A stretch of 64,000 bases of DNA from Halomonas sp. KAO (GTDB lineage Bacteria > Pseudomonadota > Gammaproteobacteria > Pseudomonadales > Halomonadaceae): the NCBI RefSeq assembly GCF_015595025.1, contig NZ_JADNRL010000010.1:1-64000 (forward strand). Direction: 5' to 3'. Below, piece by piece: positions 53,609-64,000 of this stretch (position 1 is its first letter; each line of letters opens with the position of its first letter). The translations under genes were made by a program, and so were the position numbers. Below the pieces are notes generated by a model that saw nothing but the letters and a program-made list of their open reading frames with translations, made no database searches and was not told where the DNA came from.

Positions 53609-53954
53609 CGCTGGGACGTGTTCAGCAATCGCTGGCACTACGCTCAGATAATGGTCTGGTCTTCAGTAGCCGGCACTACACGGGCACGGTGAAGGCGTAT
53701 GGGCTGACGCAGGAGTTCACGACGCCGTATACACCAGAGCAGAACGGGCTCGTCGAGCGCTTCTTCCGTTCTTTGAAGGAAGAGTGCATCTGGCTCCATC
53801 GCTTCGAGTCGCTGGGCCAAGCCAGGGTAGTGATCGATCGCTGGATCCGATACTACAACGAAGAGCGGCCACATCAGTCTCTCGATTATGTGGCACCCCG
53901 GGCACACCCAGCATTAGTTGCGTAGGGTGTGCAGAAACTAGGGGGTCATTACAG
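53609..53954 (+). pseudogene. IS3-family transposase, C-terminal fragment with right terminal repeat
   Basis: The in-frame sequence from 53611 gives LRSDNGLVFSS, TTPYTPEQNGLVERFFRSLK and RWIRYYNEERPHQSL, the DDE region of an IS3-family OrfB, ending at the stop at 53923-53925. The terminal repeat TGTGCAGAAACTAGGGGG...ATTACA ends at 53953. The N-terminal part was removed at the boundary with the ISAs1 element. Confidence 0.88.
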
Positions 53955-54063
53955 GCCGAGGGTCAGAATCTGGGTGCCGTCCATGTCATACCTCCTGTCG
54001 TCGTGGAGGTCATATCCTGGCCCAGCTCAGGGGGCGAATTCCATACCCAACGACGAAGAGCCC
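53955..54063 (-). mobile_element. Probable left end of an ISL3-type element, cut by the IS3-type element
   Basis: On the minus strand a GGGCTCTTCGTCGTTGGGTA terminus (outer end near 54063) leads, after some 70 bases, to a strong ribosome-binding site (CAGGAGGT) and an ATG (53984) opening MDGTQILTLGL, cut off at the IS3-type terminal repeat. The GGCTCTT terminus and N-terminus style suggest ISL3; this is an inference from memory of the family. Confidence 0.45.
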
Positions 54064-54095
54064 ATTTCTTCCCGGAACGCATCTTTTCTCAACTC

Positions 54096-54881
54096 TTAGG
54101 CCTTATGCATTACACCAAGCTTGCGAGCCATGGCAGGTAAACGGCTTCTCAGCACACCGCGAACAGCGTAATGTGCAAAATAGTAGCAGGAAGCTGGCAA
54201 ACTGAGCTTTTCGACTTCACGGTATATTTTCCATTGGAAGATCGAAGCAGAGCGTTTGTCAGCGGAGATAGAGCCATCTCTGACCGTGTAAGTCGCCAAC
54301 ACATCCCGTTGACCATAAGCCACAGAGGTTTTTTTCAACAGCTTCAGCCAGAGCCCAAAGTCTTGACGCTTGCGAATCAGCGGCATTTCTACCTTGCCTA
54401 ACGCTTGAGTATCGTACATAGCAGTTAGGCAGCCTATATAACAAGACTTTAAAAGCTCTCGATAACGCACCTGGGTAGGCACGCCCACTATACCGAGGTT
54501 TTTTCCTGTTTCATCTACTCGGCTATAGGCTGAAAAGACGAAAGCCGCATCATGTTCCTTAGCAAAGGCTAACTGCGCCTCTAGCTTATGGGGTAACCAG
54601 CGATCATCGCTGTCGAGGAAGCTGATATAGCGCCCTTGCGCGGCACGAATCGCGGCATTCCTTGCCACCGCAGATCCGCCGTTTTGTTCTAGCTTTATCC
54701 AGCGGACACGCGGGTCAAGCTTTGCATATTTATCCACGATATCTACTGTTCCATCATCGGAACAGTCGTCCACCACGATCATTTCCCAATCCGCGAAAGT
54801 CTGGGCTCTCACCGACTCAATGGTCATCGCGATACGATCCGCCGAGTTATAGGTTGGCGTTACCACCGTTACCATCACCAT
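54096..54881 (-). CDS. Glycosyltransferase family 2 protein
   Basis: The 261-residue GT-A fold enzyme begins MVMVTVVTPTYNSADRI, followed by EMIVVDDCSDDGTVD and the DxD-type motif in YISFLDSDDRWLPHKLEAQL. This is the layout of GT2 enzymes that add a sugar to the lipid-linked unit. The start may be the second Met (54875). The gene is stranded between IS remnants on both sides (53954 and 54949), apart from the other glycosyltransferases, and has no partner in its own transcript. Confidence 0.92.
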   Translation of the reverse strand: MVMVTVVTPTYNSADRIAMTIESVRAQTFADWEMIVVDDCSDDGTVDIVDKYAKLDPRVRWIKLEQNGGSAVARNAAIRAAQGRYISFLDSDDRWLPHKLEAQLAFAKEHDAAFVFSAYSRVDETGKNLGIVGVPTQVRYRELLKSCYIGCLTAMYDTQALGKVEMPLIRKRQDFGLWLKLLKKTSVAYGQRDVLATYTVRDGSISADKRSASIFQWKIYREVEKLSLPASCYYFAHYAVRGVLRSRLPAMARKLGVMHKA

Positions 54882-54948
54882 CTTTGACCGCCTGATATCA
54901 CCATGCTTTCAGGAAATAAATGACGCTTAAAAAAATAACACGCTGTGC

Positions 54949-55020
54949 TGTAATGACCCCCTAGTTTCTGCACACCCTACGCAACTAATGCTGGGTGTGC
55001 AGAAACTAGGGGTCATTACA
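54949..55020. mobile_element. 72-bp IS3-type remnant of two terminal repeats
   Basis: The remnant starts TGTAATGACCCCCTAGTTTC and ends with the inverse GAAACTAGGGGTCATTACA. Between the repeats lie about 20 bases matching the end of the transposase gene at 53905-53927, in reverse orientation. It is thus an internally deleted copy of the same IS, inverted relative to it. Confidence 0.85.
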
Positions 55021-55155
55021 GACGCGCTGCACCGCTGGATGTTGGCTCACAGAGAGAAAGTGCCGAACGGCACAGCAACAGCGAAAGCGCTGGATTACAG
55101 CTTGAAGCGTTGGGCGGCGCTGACGCGCTACCTCGACGACGGCGGGTTGCCGTGA
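55021..55155 (+). pseudogene. IS66-family transposase (TnpC) internal fragment
   Basis: The 44-residue frame reads DALHRWMLAHREKVPNGTAT then AKALDYSLKRWAALTRYLDD and GGLP, matching the region before the conserved NNxxE segment of IS66 TnpC. Both ends are missing: the left abuts the IS3-type remnant and the right runs directly into the wbpI-like gene. Confidence 0.85.
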
Positions 55156-55346
55156 ATATTCAGCTGCACATCTGGCCGAGGCATGCCCAGCTGGTTGAAG
55201 AAGATATCCGACATATTGGCATCGAAGTGCTGCCCGGTATGCAGCACGATCTCTTCGATGCCGTCGGTCTGGGCGATGGCGCGGGAGACGACGCTGGCTT
55301 TGATGAACTGCGGGCGCGCGCCGATGATGGTGAGGATGCGGGGCAT
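55150..55346 (-). pseudogene. UDP-2,3-diacetamido-glucuronate 2-epimerase (WbpI type), N-terminal remnant
   Basis: About 65 residues survive: MPRILTIIGARPQFIKASVV, then EEIVLHTGQHFDANMSDIFF and PDVQLNIHG. The IGARPQFIKAS start is typical of WbpI-type sugar-nucleotide 2-epimerases of the WecB superfamily. The frame then enters the IS66 fragment, leaving out some 300 residues with the catalytic core. It starts 10 bases after the upstream glycosyltransferase and would have completed a UDP-ManNAc3NAcA pathway with wbpB, wbpD and wbpE. Confidence 0.85.
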
Positions 55347-55356
55347 AAGCGATTCA

Positions 55357-56463
55357 TTACCCGTTAAGCGAATGATAGAGATCGAGCAGCTTCTGCTCTT
55401 CGATAGTCCAGTTGTAGCGCTCCTGTACGGCCCGCTGGCCGTTGCGGCCCATCTGCTCGGCCTCATTTGGATGAGAGACAAGGTAGTCAATCGCATTGGC
55501 GATTGCCTGCGGGTCAAGCGGGTTGACGCACAGGCCGCATTCGCTACCGTCGATAATTTGCTTCCAAAGCGGAAAATCGGACGCAATTACCGGCACACCG
55601 GCGGCCATATACTCAAACATTTTAACGGGTAAGGCATCAATATAGTTGATGACCGGATGCAAGGTAACCAGACCGGCCACCGATTCGTTCAAGAGTTTCC
55701 TAACACCGTCACGATCCAGCCAGCCCTGCTCGTCGATCCGCTGCCAACCCGCTTCATCTTTTACTACCTGCTTAAAACTGGCTTCACTGAATGCGCCGCC
55801 AAGGCCTAAAACGCTGTTACTCTTGATCAGGTTCATCGCCTTGACCATTTCTTGAATACCGCGAATGCGCCCCAATCCACCGACATAACAAACCTGATTT
55901 TTCTTTTGAGACCAGTCCACTTTGCCGCTGGTCAGCTCACCCAGCAGCGGGTAGTTATTGATATCCACCGAGCGCACGCCCATCGCGGTAAACTTGTCGC
56001 GAATATAGGGCGTGGCGGCAATCACAACGTCCAACTTACGACAGGCCCAGCGCTCATACAGGCCAAAAGTCTTTGAAAGCATCCACCTCGCAGGCTTGTT
56101 CAAGTATGGTTTTCCCAGCAACTGCTTCGGGACATCCTCGTGGGCGTCGAAAATCACCGTCTTGCCGCGCTTTTTCAGCTTGAGGCCAATGGGGATCAGC
56201 TCGGGGTCGTGCAGGTGGTAAACATCGGCATCAATTGCAAACGCTTTCTCAAGCACACGCCCCGGTGCGTTACATATACGGTCCAAGCGCCCCCTGGACG
56301 CCCCCACATCGTGGATCTGCACGCCATTTTTTTTCTCATCGCCCTTACCATCGGCCACGACAAGCGATACATCAAAGTCGTTGGCAGCGAGGGAGGTGCA
56401 TTGCTTGAGGAAAATACGGGTGTCGTAGCGGGGGTGGACGGAGGTGAGGTGGGCAATAATCAA
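55357..56463 (-). CDS. Glycosyltransferase family 4 protein
   Basis: The 368-residue GT-B enzyme has an N-terminal domain starting [39 protein letters not shown] near residue 80 and [13 protein letters not shown], and a C-terminal domain with [20 protein letters not shown] and the EX7E-like nucleotide region [20 protein letters not shown]. It transfers a nucleotide-activated sugar during O-unit assembly. It overlaps the Wzy-like gene by four bases and directly precedes the truncated epimerase. Confidence 0.92.
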   Translation of the reverse strand: MIIAHLTSVHPRYDTRIFLKQCTSLAANDFDVSLVVADGKGDEKKNGVQIHDVGASRGRLDRICNAPGRVLEKAFAIDADVYHLHDPELIPIGLKLKKRGKTVIFDAHEDVPKQLLGKPYLNKPARWMLSKTFGLYERWACRKLDVVIAATPYIRDKFTAMGVRSVDINNYPLLGELTSGKVDWSQKKNQVCYVGGLGRIRGIQEMVKAMNLIKSNSVLGLGGAFSEASFKQVVKDEAGWQRIDEQGWLDRDGVRKLLNESVAGLVTLHPVINYIDALPVKMFEYMAAGVPVIASDFPLWKQIIDGSECGLCVNPLDPQAIANAIDYLVSHPNEAEQMGRNGQRAVQERYNWTIEEQKLLDLYHSLNG

Positions 56464-57710
56464 AAGACATTTTCCTGTTTTAACGATTCTTGCTTTCTCT
56501 CACTGAGAACGCACGCGATATTTAAAAGCACAACCAACGACATTAGTTGATATCCTGAAAAAATATTATTTGTAATCATGACTAAACTAGACATTAAGGT
56601 AAAAATAAAAAGACTTATACCCCAGTGCGATCTAAGATTGCGCACTGACAGGCGTAAAAGGTATACAATGTAAGTGGAAAAAATTAGCCCCCCTATTAAC
56701 CCATACCTTTGGATAATCAGTGCATATTCAGAATCTATTGTAGTATCAAGCGCCGATTTCGCTGGCCCAACTCCAAAAATGGGAGACTTCATAAACCTCT
56801 CAATGGCCAAAAAAGTATTTTCAAATCTAATATTCAGGCTGTTATTATTCCCCTCTAATGCAGTCTGAATACCGATGTATATATAAGATAGATCAAGATA
56901 AAAAACCAAAAAAATGACCAATGAAAAAGCAAACGCTAGAGTAGCGGATTTTAAAATGAAAAAACCTTTAAAAAACAAAAGGTAATACGCGCCCATGCCG
57001 AAGATAAGTGCAATCAATGCAGTTCTGCTTTGTGATAAAAAACACAAGTAGAAGAACAAAAAGAAAACAAACATATACCTGTATTTTTTATACGCTGCGT
57101 ATAATGAAAAAAAGTATATCCCGAAAAAACATGCTATAACACCACCTATATTGGGGTCAGAACCGGTCAGAGTAATTCGAGACCCCGAAACCAAAGAGTC
57201 AATGTGAGCACTATTAGCATCTAAATAAACATATAAAGTAGCATCATAAAAACCTGATGCCTGTGTAAGTCCAACCAAAGCAACCAAGATTGAGGAAGCA
57301 ACAATTATTCTATGAAATAATTTTAGTGAATTTGGTTCAAGGAACGTTACCATAAGCAGGTAAGGAAAAAACTGTAAATATTTAATAGCTTCTATAATGT
57401 CACGCTTATTTGCTGAGGAAAATCCAGAGATCCAAGAAACCAACGCCGACACACACACCATAGCGAATAGCGCCAAAGGCAATAAGCATGACCTATGAGC
57501 CAGTGGTTTTTTAATCAAAAGCAGGAGGGCCAAGAGAAATATTGCTGGACTCAACAGTGTAACCAAGTAGGCGCTGAACCCACCTAAAGAAACCGAAGGT
57601 AATGCTATCGCCGATAGTAGCCCAAAAATGACAAGTATTGCCGAAAAAATCCCAGCTTCCTTGGTCAACTTGGCTTTGATTAGACTATGGTTTTTATAAT
57701 CTATTTTCAC
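56460..57710 (-). CDS. Wzy-like O-antigen polymerase
   Basis: The 416-residue integral membrane protein has about 10-12 helices and a large periplasmic loop with [20 protein letters not shown] (near residue 175) and the later region [20 protein letters not shown]. This fits Wzy/WaaL-family polymerases, which are variable in sequence. It lies between Wzx and a glycosyltransferase. The gene is markedly AT-rich compared with the window, as is common for laterally acquired O-antigen genes. Assignment of polymerase rather than ligase rests on context; a ligase-like gene lies at 49023. Confidence 0.8.
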   Translation of the reverse strand: MKIDYKNHSLIKAKLTKEAGIFSAILVIFGLLSAIALPSVSLGGFSAYLVTLLSPAIFLLALLLLIKKPLAHRSCLLPLALFAMVCVSALVSWISGFSSANKRDIIEAIKYLQFFPYLLMVTFLEPNSLKLFHRIIVASSILVALVGLTQASGFYDATLYVYLDANSAHIDSLVSGSRITLTGSDPNIGGVIACFFGIYFFSLYAAYKKYRYMFVFFLFFYLCFLSQSRTALIALIFGMGAYYLLFFKGFFILKSATLAFAFSLVIFLVFYLDLSYIYIGIQTALEGNNNSLNIRFENTFLAIERFMKSPIFGVGPAKSALDTTIDSEYALIIQRYGLIGGLIFSTYIVYLLRLSVRNLRSHWGISLFIFTLMSSLVMITNNIFSGYQLMSLVVLLNIACVLSERKQESLKQENVF

Positions 57711-59047
57711 GAAACGCTTCCAGAGCCGGCACTCGGTAGTAGCTTCACCATATAAAACTTAACCACCGCATTAAAGAAATAAGCCACACTGGTAGCCCAG
57801 GCCGCCCCCACAATCCCATACTCCGGCACCAGTAGAATGTTGCCGATCACATTGATAGTGACAACACCAATGGACGAGTACATATTCCATTCGGGCTTAC
57901 CCGCGGCAGCAATGCAGTTGGAATAAATGCGCGCACCGGCCCCGGCAAAAATACCCGGTAAAAGCCACATAAAGGCGGGTAAGGCTGCTGCGTATTCTTC
58001 ACCAAACACCGGGCTGATTAGCCACCAGAGAGCAATGGCCACTGCAACGCTGGCGACTGCCGTTATTGCTGACACTACTAAAAACCCTTTATTGCTCAAC
58101 GCCAACCGGGCTTGAGGACTCTGGTGCATGGCAGAGAGGCGTGGCAGCAGTACCGTGCTGGCGGCCTGTGACAGCATCCATAGCTTTTCGGCGATTTGAA
58201 CGGCAATAACGTAGATGCCGGTCGCCGCGGGGGTGAGGAAGAGGTTGACCAGAAAAATATCGGCTCGGTAGTTCACAAACGCCAATATATTGGACAGATG
58301 AGCTTTCCAGCCGTAGCCGAGGGTTCTTCGGGCGTAATTCGACAGTGGTGTAGCCTGATCAACCGATTGTTGAGTAGATCTTTTACGGCTTAACAGTCGG
58401 AACACAGCCACCAAACCAACCAGTTGACCGGAAATATAGGCCACCATGGCCCCGGCTACGCCAAAGGGCAGAAAATACAGCGCGATAACGACGCCGGCGA
58501 GGTTAACATAAGGGGGAAGGAGCACGGTCAGGTTGAAGGCTTTGAAATCTTCCAGCCCTTGCAGGATGGTGTTCAGATACGCCAGCAGTAGCGTCAGCGG
58601 GAAGCTAGCCAAACCGAGATAAAGTAATGCGTGCGGTATTCCCGGGAATATTTCGGCTCCCCAAAGCAACAGTACGGGGAGTGTGCACACCACACCGGTA
58701 GTGGCTACGAATAGTGCCAGGCGGAGATTACCGGCCACGGCCTGATTGACATTGAAGTCACCACGGCTAACGTAATAAACTGTTGCAGGCCCTACCCCTA
58801 GATTCAGGAAGTTGGCCAGCATGGTGGGAATAAGTATGGCCATTGCATAAAAGCCATTACCTTCGGGGCCAAGCTCTCGGGCAATCAATACGACCAGTAG
58901 AAATTGCGCAAAGGCCGCGAGCAGCTGGCGACCAAGGGTCATTCCGATATTGCGGCGTAGTGGGGAAGCACCGATAAACTGTTTTAAACGCTCAACCAAA
59001 GGATCACCCGGCGCGGTTTGAGGAGAAGCTGGGGGACGACAACACAT
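57707..59047 (-). CDS. O-unit flippase Wzx-like (polysaccharide biosynthesis/MOP superfamily)
   Basis: The 446-residue membrane protein has about 12-14 helices. The N-terminal part LGRQLLAAFAQFLLVVLIAR followed by ELGPEGNGFYAMAILI is the usual Wzx/RfbX start, and the C-terminal half repeats the flexible MOP pattern. It would flip undecaprenyl-linked units to the periplasm. The ATG at 59047 overlaps the upstream glycosyltransferase by 44 bases and has no clear ribosome-binding site; a later start is possible. Confidence 0.9.
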   Translation of the reverse strand: MCCRPPASPQTAPGDPLVERLKQFIGASPLRRNIGMTLGRQLLAAFAQFLLVVLIARELGPEGNGFYAMAILIPTMLANFLNLGVGPATVYYVSRGDFNVNQAVAGNLRLALFVATTGVVCTLPVLLLWGAEIFPGIPHALLYLGLASFPLTLLLAYLNTILQGLEDFKAFNLTVLLPPYVNLAGVVIALYFLPFGVAGAMVAYISGQLVGLVAVFRLLSRKRSTQQSVDQATPLSNYARRTLGYGWKAHLSNILAFVNYRADIFLVNLFLTPAATGIYVIAVQIAEKLWMLSQAASTVLLPRLSAMHQSPQARLALSNKGFLVVSAITAVASVAVAIALWWLISPVFGEEYAAALPAFMWLLPGIFAGAGARIYSNCIAAAGKPEWNMYSSIGVVTINVIGNILLVPEYGIVGAAWATSVAYFFNAVVKFYMVKLLPSAGSGSVS

Positions 59048-60194
59048 GGTGGTACTCTGCGGTTAACCGGCTGGCGATGGCAGTACCGGAGAAGCGCACT
59101 TTAGCACGCTCGGCAATGGCGACCGAATCATAACCCGCCAGATTCTCGCCTACCTGTCGCATCGCTGCCTGCAGTTCAGCCGGCTCTTTAGGCGGCACCA
59201 ACAACCCATCACCCTCTTCGACAATACACTCCGGCCCGCCGCAACGCGTGGCAACAACAGGCGTTCCGGCCATCAACGCCTCGGCGGCGACCACGCCAAA
59301 GGTTTCGTAATGGCTGGAAACGACCATCACGTCCGTTTCGGCCAGCAAGTCCGGTACCTTATCTGGCTGTATTAACCCTAAAAACCGAACGTGATCAGCA
59401 ACACCGTTTTTTACCGCCATCTTCTCCAAATCTGAGCGTATAGGTCCATCCCCAGCCAACCATAATTCAGCGTTCAGGCCATTACAATTTAACTGGATGA
59501 ACGCTTGAAGCAGATCAAACTGTCCCTTTTTTTCTGTCATCAGCGCAAGGTTAAGAAAACGCACGGAGCGCTCCATGCGTTCGGCATTGCCAGGCGTTTC
59601 AAAACGGTTGGCCACCACGTTGGATATCCATTGCCAGCGACCTTTGCTGGCAGGGAACTGTTCACTTAACACGTCGGCCAAAGACGGACTGACCGCGATA
59701 CAGGAGCGTGCACCACGAATGGCTTTTTCCGCCAATTTGAGCTGCCAACTTGCGTAGATGCGCCGCGCAAAGCCGGTGCTGTGTTCGGTCAGTACGAGCG
59801 GTATGCCAAATTCAGCGGATAGCGCCGCGCCGGCGGCTCCGCCAAAAACGGCGGCGTGAGCGTGAAGGATATCGGGTTTACCATTTTCGGTGATATACCG
59901 TTCAAGCAAATGCCTAGCGGTTTTTTTGAACAAACGGTAGTTACCATAGGGAATGCGTGGTAGCGCGGCGAAAATTTCCTTTCGGTACGTCAATAAACCG
60001 TTGTCGTTCTCGCAAGATGGTAACTTTTTTTCAGGGCTTGTTTTACTCAGCGTGCGTAGTGAACGCATTGAAGGCGCAATAACGCCCACCTTATGGCCGT
60101 AATTATGTAATGCCAGAGCCTGGTCACGAAAAAAAACGCCGCCGACATCACTAGGGGTTTTGGGATACCAAGAGGGAAGGAGAAGAATATGCAT
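59004..60194 (-). CDS. Glycosyltransferase family 4 protein
   Basis: The 396-residue GT-B enzyme has an N-terminal domain MHILLLPSWYPKTPSDVGGV, HAHAAVFGGAAGAALSAEFG and LTEHSTGFARR, and a C-terminal domain with VRFLNLALMTEKKGQFDLLQ and the EX7E region ETFGVVAAEALMAGTPVVAT with VEEGDGLLVPP. It starts immediately after the pyruvyl transferase stop (no intergenic base) and overlaps wzx. Confidence 0.93.
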   Translation of the reverse strand: MHILLLPSWYPKTPSDVGGVFFRDQALALHNYGHKVGVIAPSMRSLRTLSKTSPEKKLPSCENDNGLLTYRKEIFAALPRIPYGNYRLFKKTARHLLERYITENGKPDILHAHAAVFGGAAGAALSAEFGIPLVLTEHSTGFARRIYASWQLKLAEKAIRGARSCIAVSPSLADVLSEQFPASKGRWQWISNVVANRFETPGNAERMERSVRFLNLALMTEKKGQFDLLQAFIQLNCNGLNAELWLAGDGPIRSDLEKMAVKNGVADHVRFLGLIQPDKVPDLLAETDVMVVSSHYETFGVVAAEALMAGTPVVATRCGGPECIVEEGDGLLVPPKEPAELQAAMRQVGENLAGYDSVAIAERAKVRFSGTAIASRLTAEYHHVLSSPSFSSNRAG

Positions 60195-61418
60195 TCAAAT
60201 TACCTTGGCAGCACTTTCTTTAAAAACAAGCCTTATTAATTCATCAACTTCGCCATGACTCACACAGTTTCTTTCAGATCTAATATCATTATAATAGTCC
60301 TGATCAACAGTTTCGAAAGCAATGCCTGATAAAACAGCATCAAGGCTTTCTACTATTGTATGTGACGTTTGGTTTTCTAGAACATCTTTAACTTTTGGTT
60401 GATATTCAATCGCAAGAACATGAGCGCCAGAAATTTTCGAAATAATACCCGCGTGCAATCTTGTTACTAACGAAAACTTCGCTTTAGAACAGATATCTAA
60501 TAAACGAGATACAGTATTTCTTCCTCTAATAAAATTTAAAGAAACCGAGAGGTTGCTAGAGCTCTTATACTTTTTTATAAAATCTTCAGCAGCAGTCTCA
60601 TCCAAGGGGTAGTTGGTGTTGAAGATGACGAGCTCCTTTATGCTCAAGCTTTCGACCAGCCTGTCAACTACAACCACCATGTTTGATAAATAGTTATCAT
60701 ATTTATCTGGGTCTTTAACAGGCCATTGCCTACTGTATACAGCAGCTAGGTTGAGCATAAGCACGTTTTCTTTGTCAGCCTGGGTCAGCTGAGGACTGTC
60801 AATACCGAAAGCAAGATCTGGGCCAACTGCTGATTTTTCGAACCCCAAGTGATCCTCAGTATATTTCTTTGACGTTAAATCTCGGAAATACACACTTTTA
60901 GCCGACTTCAGTGAATACAATAAATCGTTTTTTCCCTGTAGAGTATTTATTGGTGCAGAACCAACGCCAATGAAACTATACGGAACACCCACATCCTTAG
61001 ACACACTACAAACCAACTTTAAAAGTTTTGGCCAGTTCTTATAAAGGTCCATCACAAGGTTACCGCCACCGACTAACAAAACATCTGAATTATTTAAAAC
61101 GCTTCGTATGCGTCTTTCATTTACCTGAACTCGACCACGAAGCCTCCTCAAGACTCTCCAACCTTTATTTAAAAACTTCTCGACACCCAAAAATGAATAA
61201 TCAACCTTTCTATAGATCGCAACTTCTTTTACTCTTTTTACTCTCTGTCTCCCCCCTAACTCTTCAAGCTCGCTATTGATTCCCAAGGTCCCTAATGCAA
61301 GAACAGTGATTTCCACATCATCACCTAAAACTCGGAAAACTGAAGAAATCAAGCCAAGAAGTATTGCGGTATCACCAATAGAACCGCCATTATAACTTCC
61401 AAATATTGCAACTTTCAT
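60195..61418 (-). CDS. Polysaccharide pyruvyl transferase family protein
   Basis: The 407-residue protein has the CsaB/PssM-like start MKVAIFGSYNGGSIGDTAIL, LLVGGGNLVMDLYKNW near residue 115, YSFIGVGSAPINTLQGKNDL, and the C-terminal TRLHAGIISKISGAHVLAIEYQ split as TRLHAGIISKISGA and HVLAIEYQ. These enzymes add ketal-linked pyruvate to a sugar of the repeat unit. The gene is AT-rich. The ATG at 61418 is favoured over an upstream in-frame start because it gives the family N-terminus. Confidence 0.88.
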   Translation of the reverse strand: MKVAIFGSYNGGSIGDTAILLGLISSVFRVLGDDVEITVLALGTLGINSELEELGGRQRVKRVKEVAIYRKVDYSFLGVEKFLNKGWRVLRRLRGRVQVNERRIRSVLNNSDVLLVGGGNLVMDLYKNWPKLLKLVCSVSKDVGVPYSFIGVGSAPINTLQGKNDLLYSLKSAKSVYFRDLTSKKYTEDHLGFEKSAVGPDLAFGIDSPQLTQADKENVLMLNLAAVYSRQWPVKDPDKYDNYLSNMVVVVDRLVESLSIKELVIFNTNYPLDETAAEDFIKKYKSSSNLSVSLNFIRGRNTVSRLLDICSKAKFSLVTRLHAGIISKISGAHVLAIEYQPKVKDVLENQTSHTIVESLDAVLSGIAFETVDQDYYNDIRSERNCVSHGEVDELIRLVFKESAAKVI

Positions 61419-61468
61419 TATTTTAACTCGAAGATCGATAAAGATTGGTGTTAAACAGGTGTGGAGGG

Positions 61469-62544
61469 TTACTTTAACTGTTGGGTTACACGCCAACATT
61501 CGTTTTCTGAGAGATAAGGATGCATCGGCAGTGAGACGACCTGCTGCGCGGCTCGGTCGCCTTCTGGCAGTATCGCGCTTTCGTCTGCTACCGCAGGCTG
61601 TTTGTTCAATGGTATAGGGTAGTGCACTGCGGTGGGTATGCTCGCTTCCTTGAGCGCCTGCTGTACCTGTTCGCGGTTATCCACGCGGATGGTGTACTGC
61701 GCCCAGGCGCTGGTGTTGTGGGGTTCTACGTAGGGCGTGGTGGTGATGCCGGCGTCGTTGAGCAACTGACTGTAGCGCTCGGCGACTTGCTGACGGAGCG
61801 CCAGTTCCTCATCGAAGATTTCCAGCTTGGGCAGCAGGATGGCGGCCTGCAGGGTATCCAGGCGGCTGTTCACGCCGACGCGCAGGTGATGGTAGCGGCG
61901 GTCCTGGCCGTGGCGGGCGATCTGGCGCAGCACGGTAGCCAGTTCGTCGTCGTTGGTGAAGATCGCCCCGCCGTCGCCGTAGCAGCCTAGCGGCTTGCTG
62001 GGGAAGAAGCTGGTAATGCCGATGGTGCTGAGGTTGACCGACTGGCGGCCCTTGTAGGTGGCACCGAAGCTTTGCGCGGCGTCTTCGAGGACCGGGATGC
62101 CATGCTTTTCAGCCACGGCGTTGATGGCGTCGAAGTCGGCGCACTGGCCGTAGAGCGACACCGGAATAATGGCTCTGGTGCGCGGGGTGATGGCCGCTTC
62201 GAGCTTGGCAGGGTCCAGATTGTAGGTACGCGGGTCGATATCCACGTAAACCGGCTTGGCCCCCAACACGGCCACTGTCTCGGCGGTGGCGATATAGGTA
62301 AAGCCCGGGGTGATGACCTCGTCGCCGGGGCCGATGCCCAGCGCCATCTGGGCGATCTGCAGCGCATCGGTGCCGTTGGCGCAGCTAATGCAGTATTTGG
62401 CACCGGTGTAGGCGGCGAGCTTGTCTTCCAGCTCGCTGACCTCAGGACCGAGAATGTACTTGCCATGGGCCAGCACCCGCTGGATGCCGGCGTCGATTTT
62501 GTCCTTGATGCGCGCCTGCTGGGCGGCCAAGTCAATAAACGGAA

Positions 62545-62548
<4 letters not shown>
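61469..62548 (-). CDS. wbpE: DegT/DnrJ/EryC1 aminotransferase (WbpE type)
   Basis: The 359-residue PLP enzyme has [20 protein letters not shown] at the start, [26 protein letters not shown]-type loop replaced by [20 protein letters not shown] and the PLP Lys in [17 protein letters not shown]. The pattern and the neighbours match WbpE, which aminates UDP-3-keto-GlcNAcA at C3 with glutamate. Start ATGA overlaps wbpD. Confidence 0.92.

Positions 62549-64000
<1,452 letters not shown>

Overview
The window reads as chromosomal DNA of a halophilic gammaproteobacterium, most likely a Halomonas or another member of the Halomonadaceae. The grounds are high GC, a phasin gene for polyhydroxyalkanoate granules, luxS, and the housekeeping block cysS-glnS-ppiB-lpxH / ppiD-hupB-lon-clpX-clpP-tig-tRNAs-folD, whose contents resemble a conserved Pseudomonas-type neighbourhood. 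The genus is an inference, not a database result.

Region 1 (1-6720) is a six-gene forward operon. It holds the 3' end of a type II DMSO-reductase-family molybdopterin catalytic subunit, its Fe-S beta subunit, a TorD-like chaperone and a secreted heme b gamma subunit. It continues with an Nbp35/Mrp-type P-loop ATPase carrying an N-terminal cysteine motif and a large YCF48-like beta-propeller protein. The gene order alpha-beta-delta-gamma is that of dimethylsulfide dehydrogenase, selenate reductase and chlorate reductase operons. The substrate cannot be read from the sequence, and the last two genes are the most novel part.

Region 2 (6860-30475) is core genome: a phospholipase D-family lipoprotein, two aminoacyl-tRNA synthetases, a cyclophilin, lpxH, a GAF-PAS-PAS-GGDEF-EAL protein, the proteostasis series ppiD-hupB-lon-clpX-clpP-tig, four tRNAs (Pro, Arg, His, His), folD, luxS-mtnN translationally coupled, and pyrC. 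Region 3 (30600-39000) mixes transport, amino-acid oxidation, a TerB-like protein, coaE-yacG coupled to a Tus-like replication-terminus protein, an SRPBCC protein and a beta-CASP nuclease. Region 4 (39100-42726) is an uncharacterised envelope cluster: a trypsin-like protein with SH3 domain followed by three overlapping genes of unknown secreted or membrane proteins. Phasin and a decayed IS481 transposase follow.

Region 5 (43900-48916) is the type IV pilus locus: pilA, AT-rich and divergent, then pilB, pilC and pilD separated by REP-like palindromes. Region 6 (49000-64000) is a surface-polysaccharide locus on the minus strand: wbpB, wbpD and wbpE (diacetamido-uronic acid sugar nucleotide), a pyruvyl transferase, glycosyltransferases, Wzx, a Wzy-like protein, a polyprenyl-phosphate sugar transferase and an O-antigen ligase-like protein. 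It is broken by a stack of mobile elements at 52365-55155 (a complete ISAs1-family IS and pieces of IS3-, probable ISL3- and IS66-type elements). This stack truncates galE at one edge and a WbpI-type 2-epimerase at the other, so the final sugar-nucleotide step appears lost unless supplied elsewhere.

Two copies of a 91-bp structured intergenic repeat (85% identical, with inverted-repeat ends) lie at 11926-12016 and 30622-30712.
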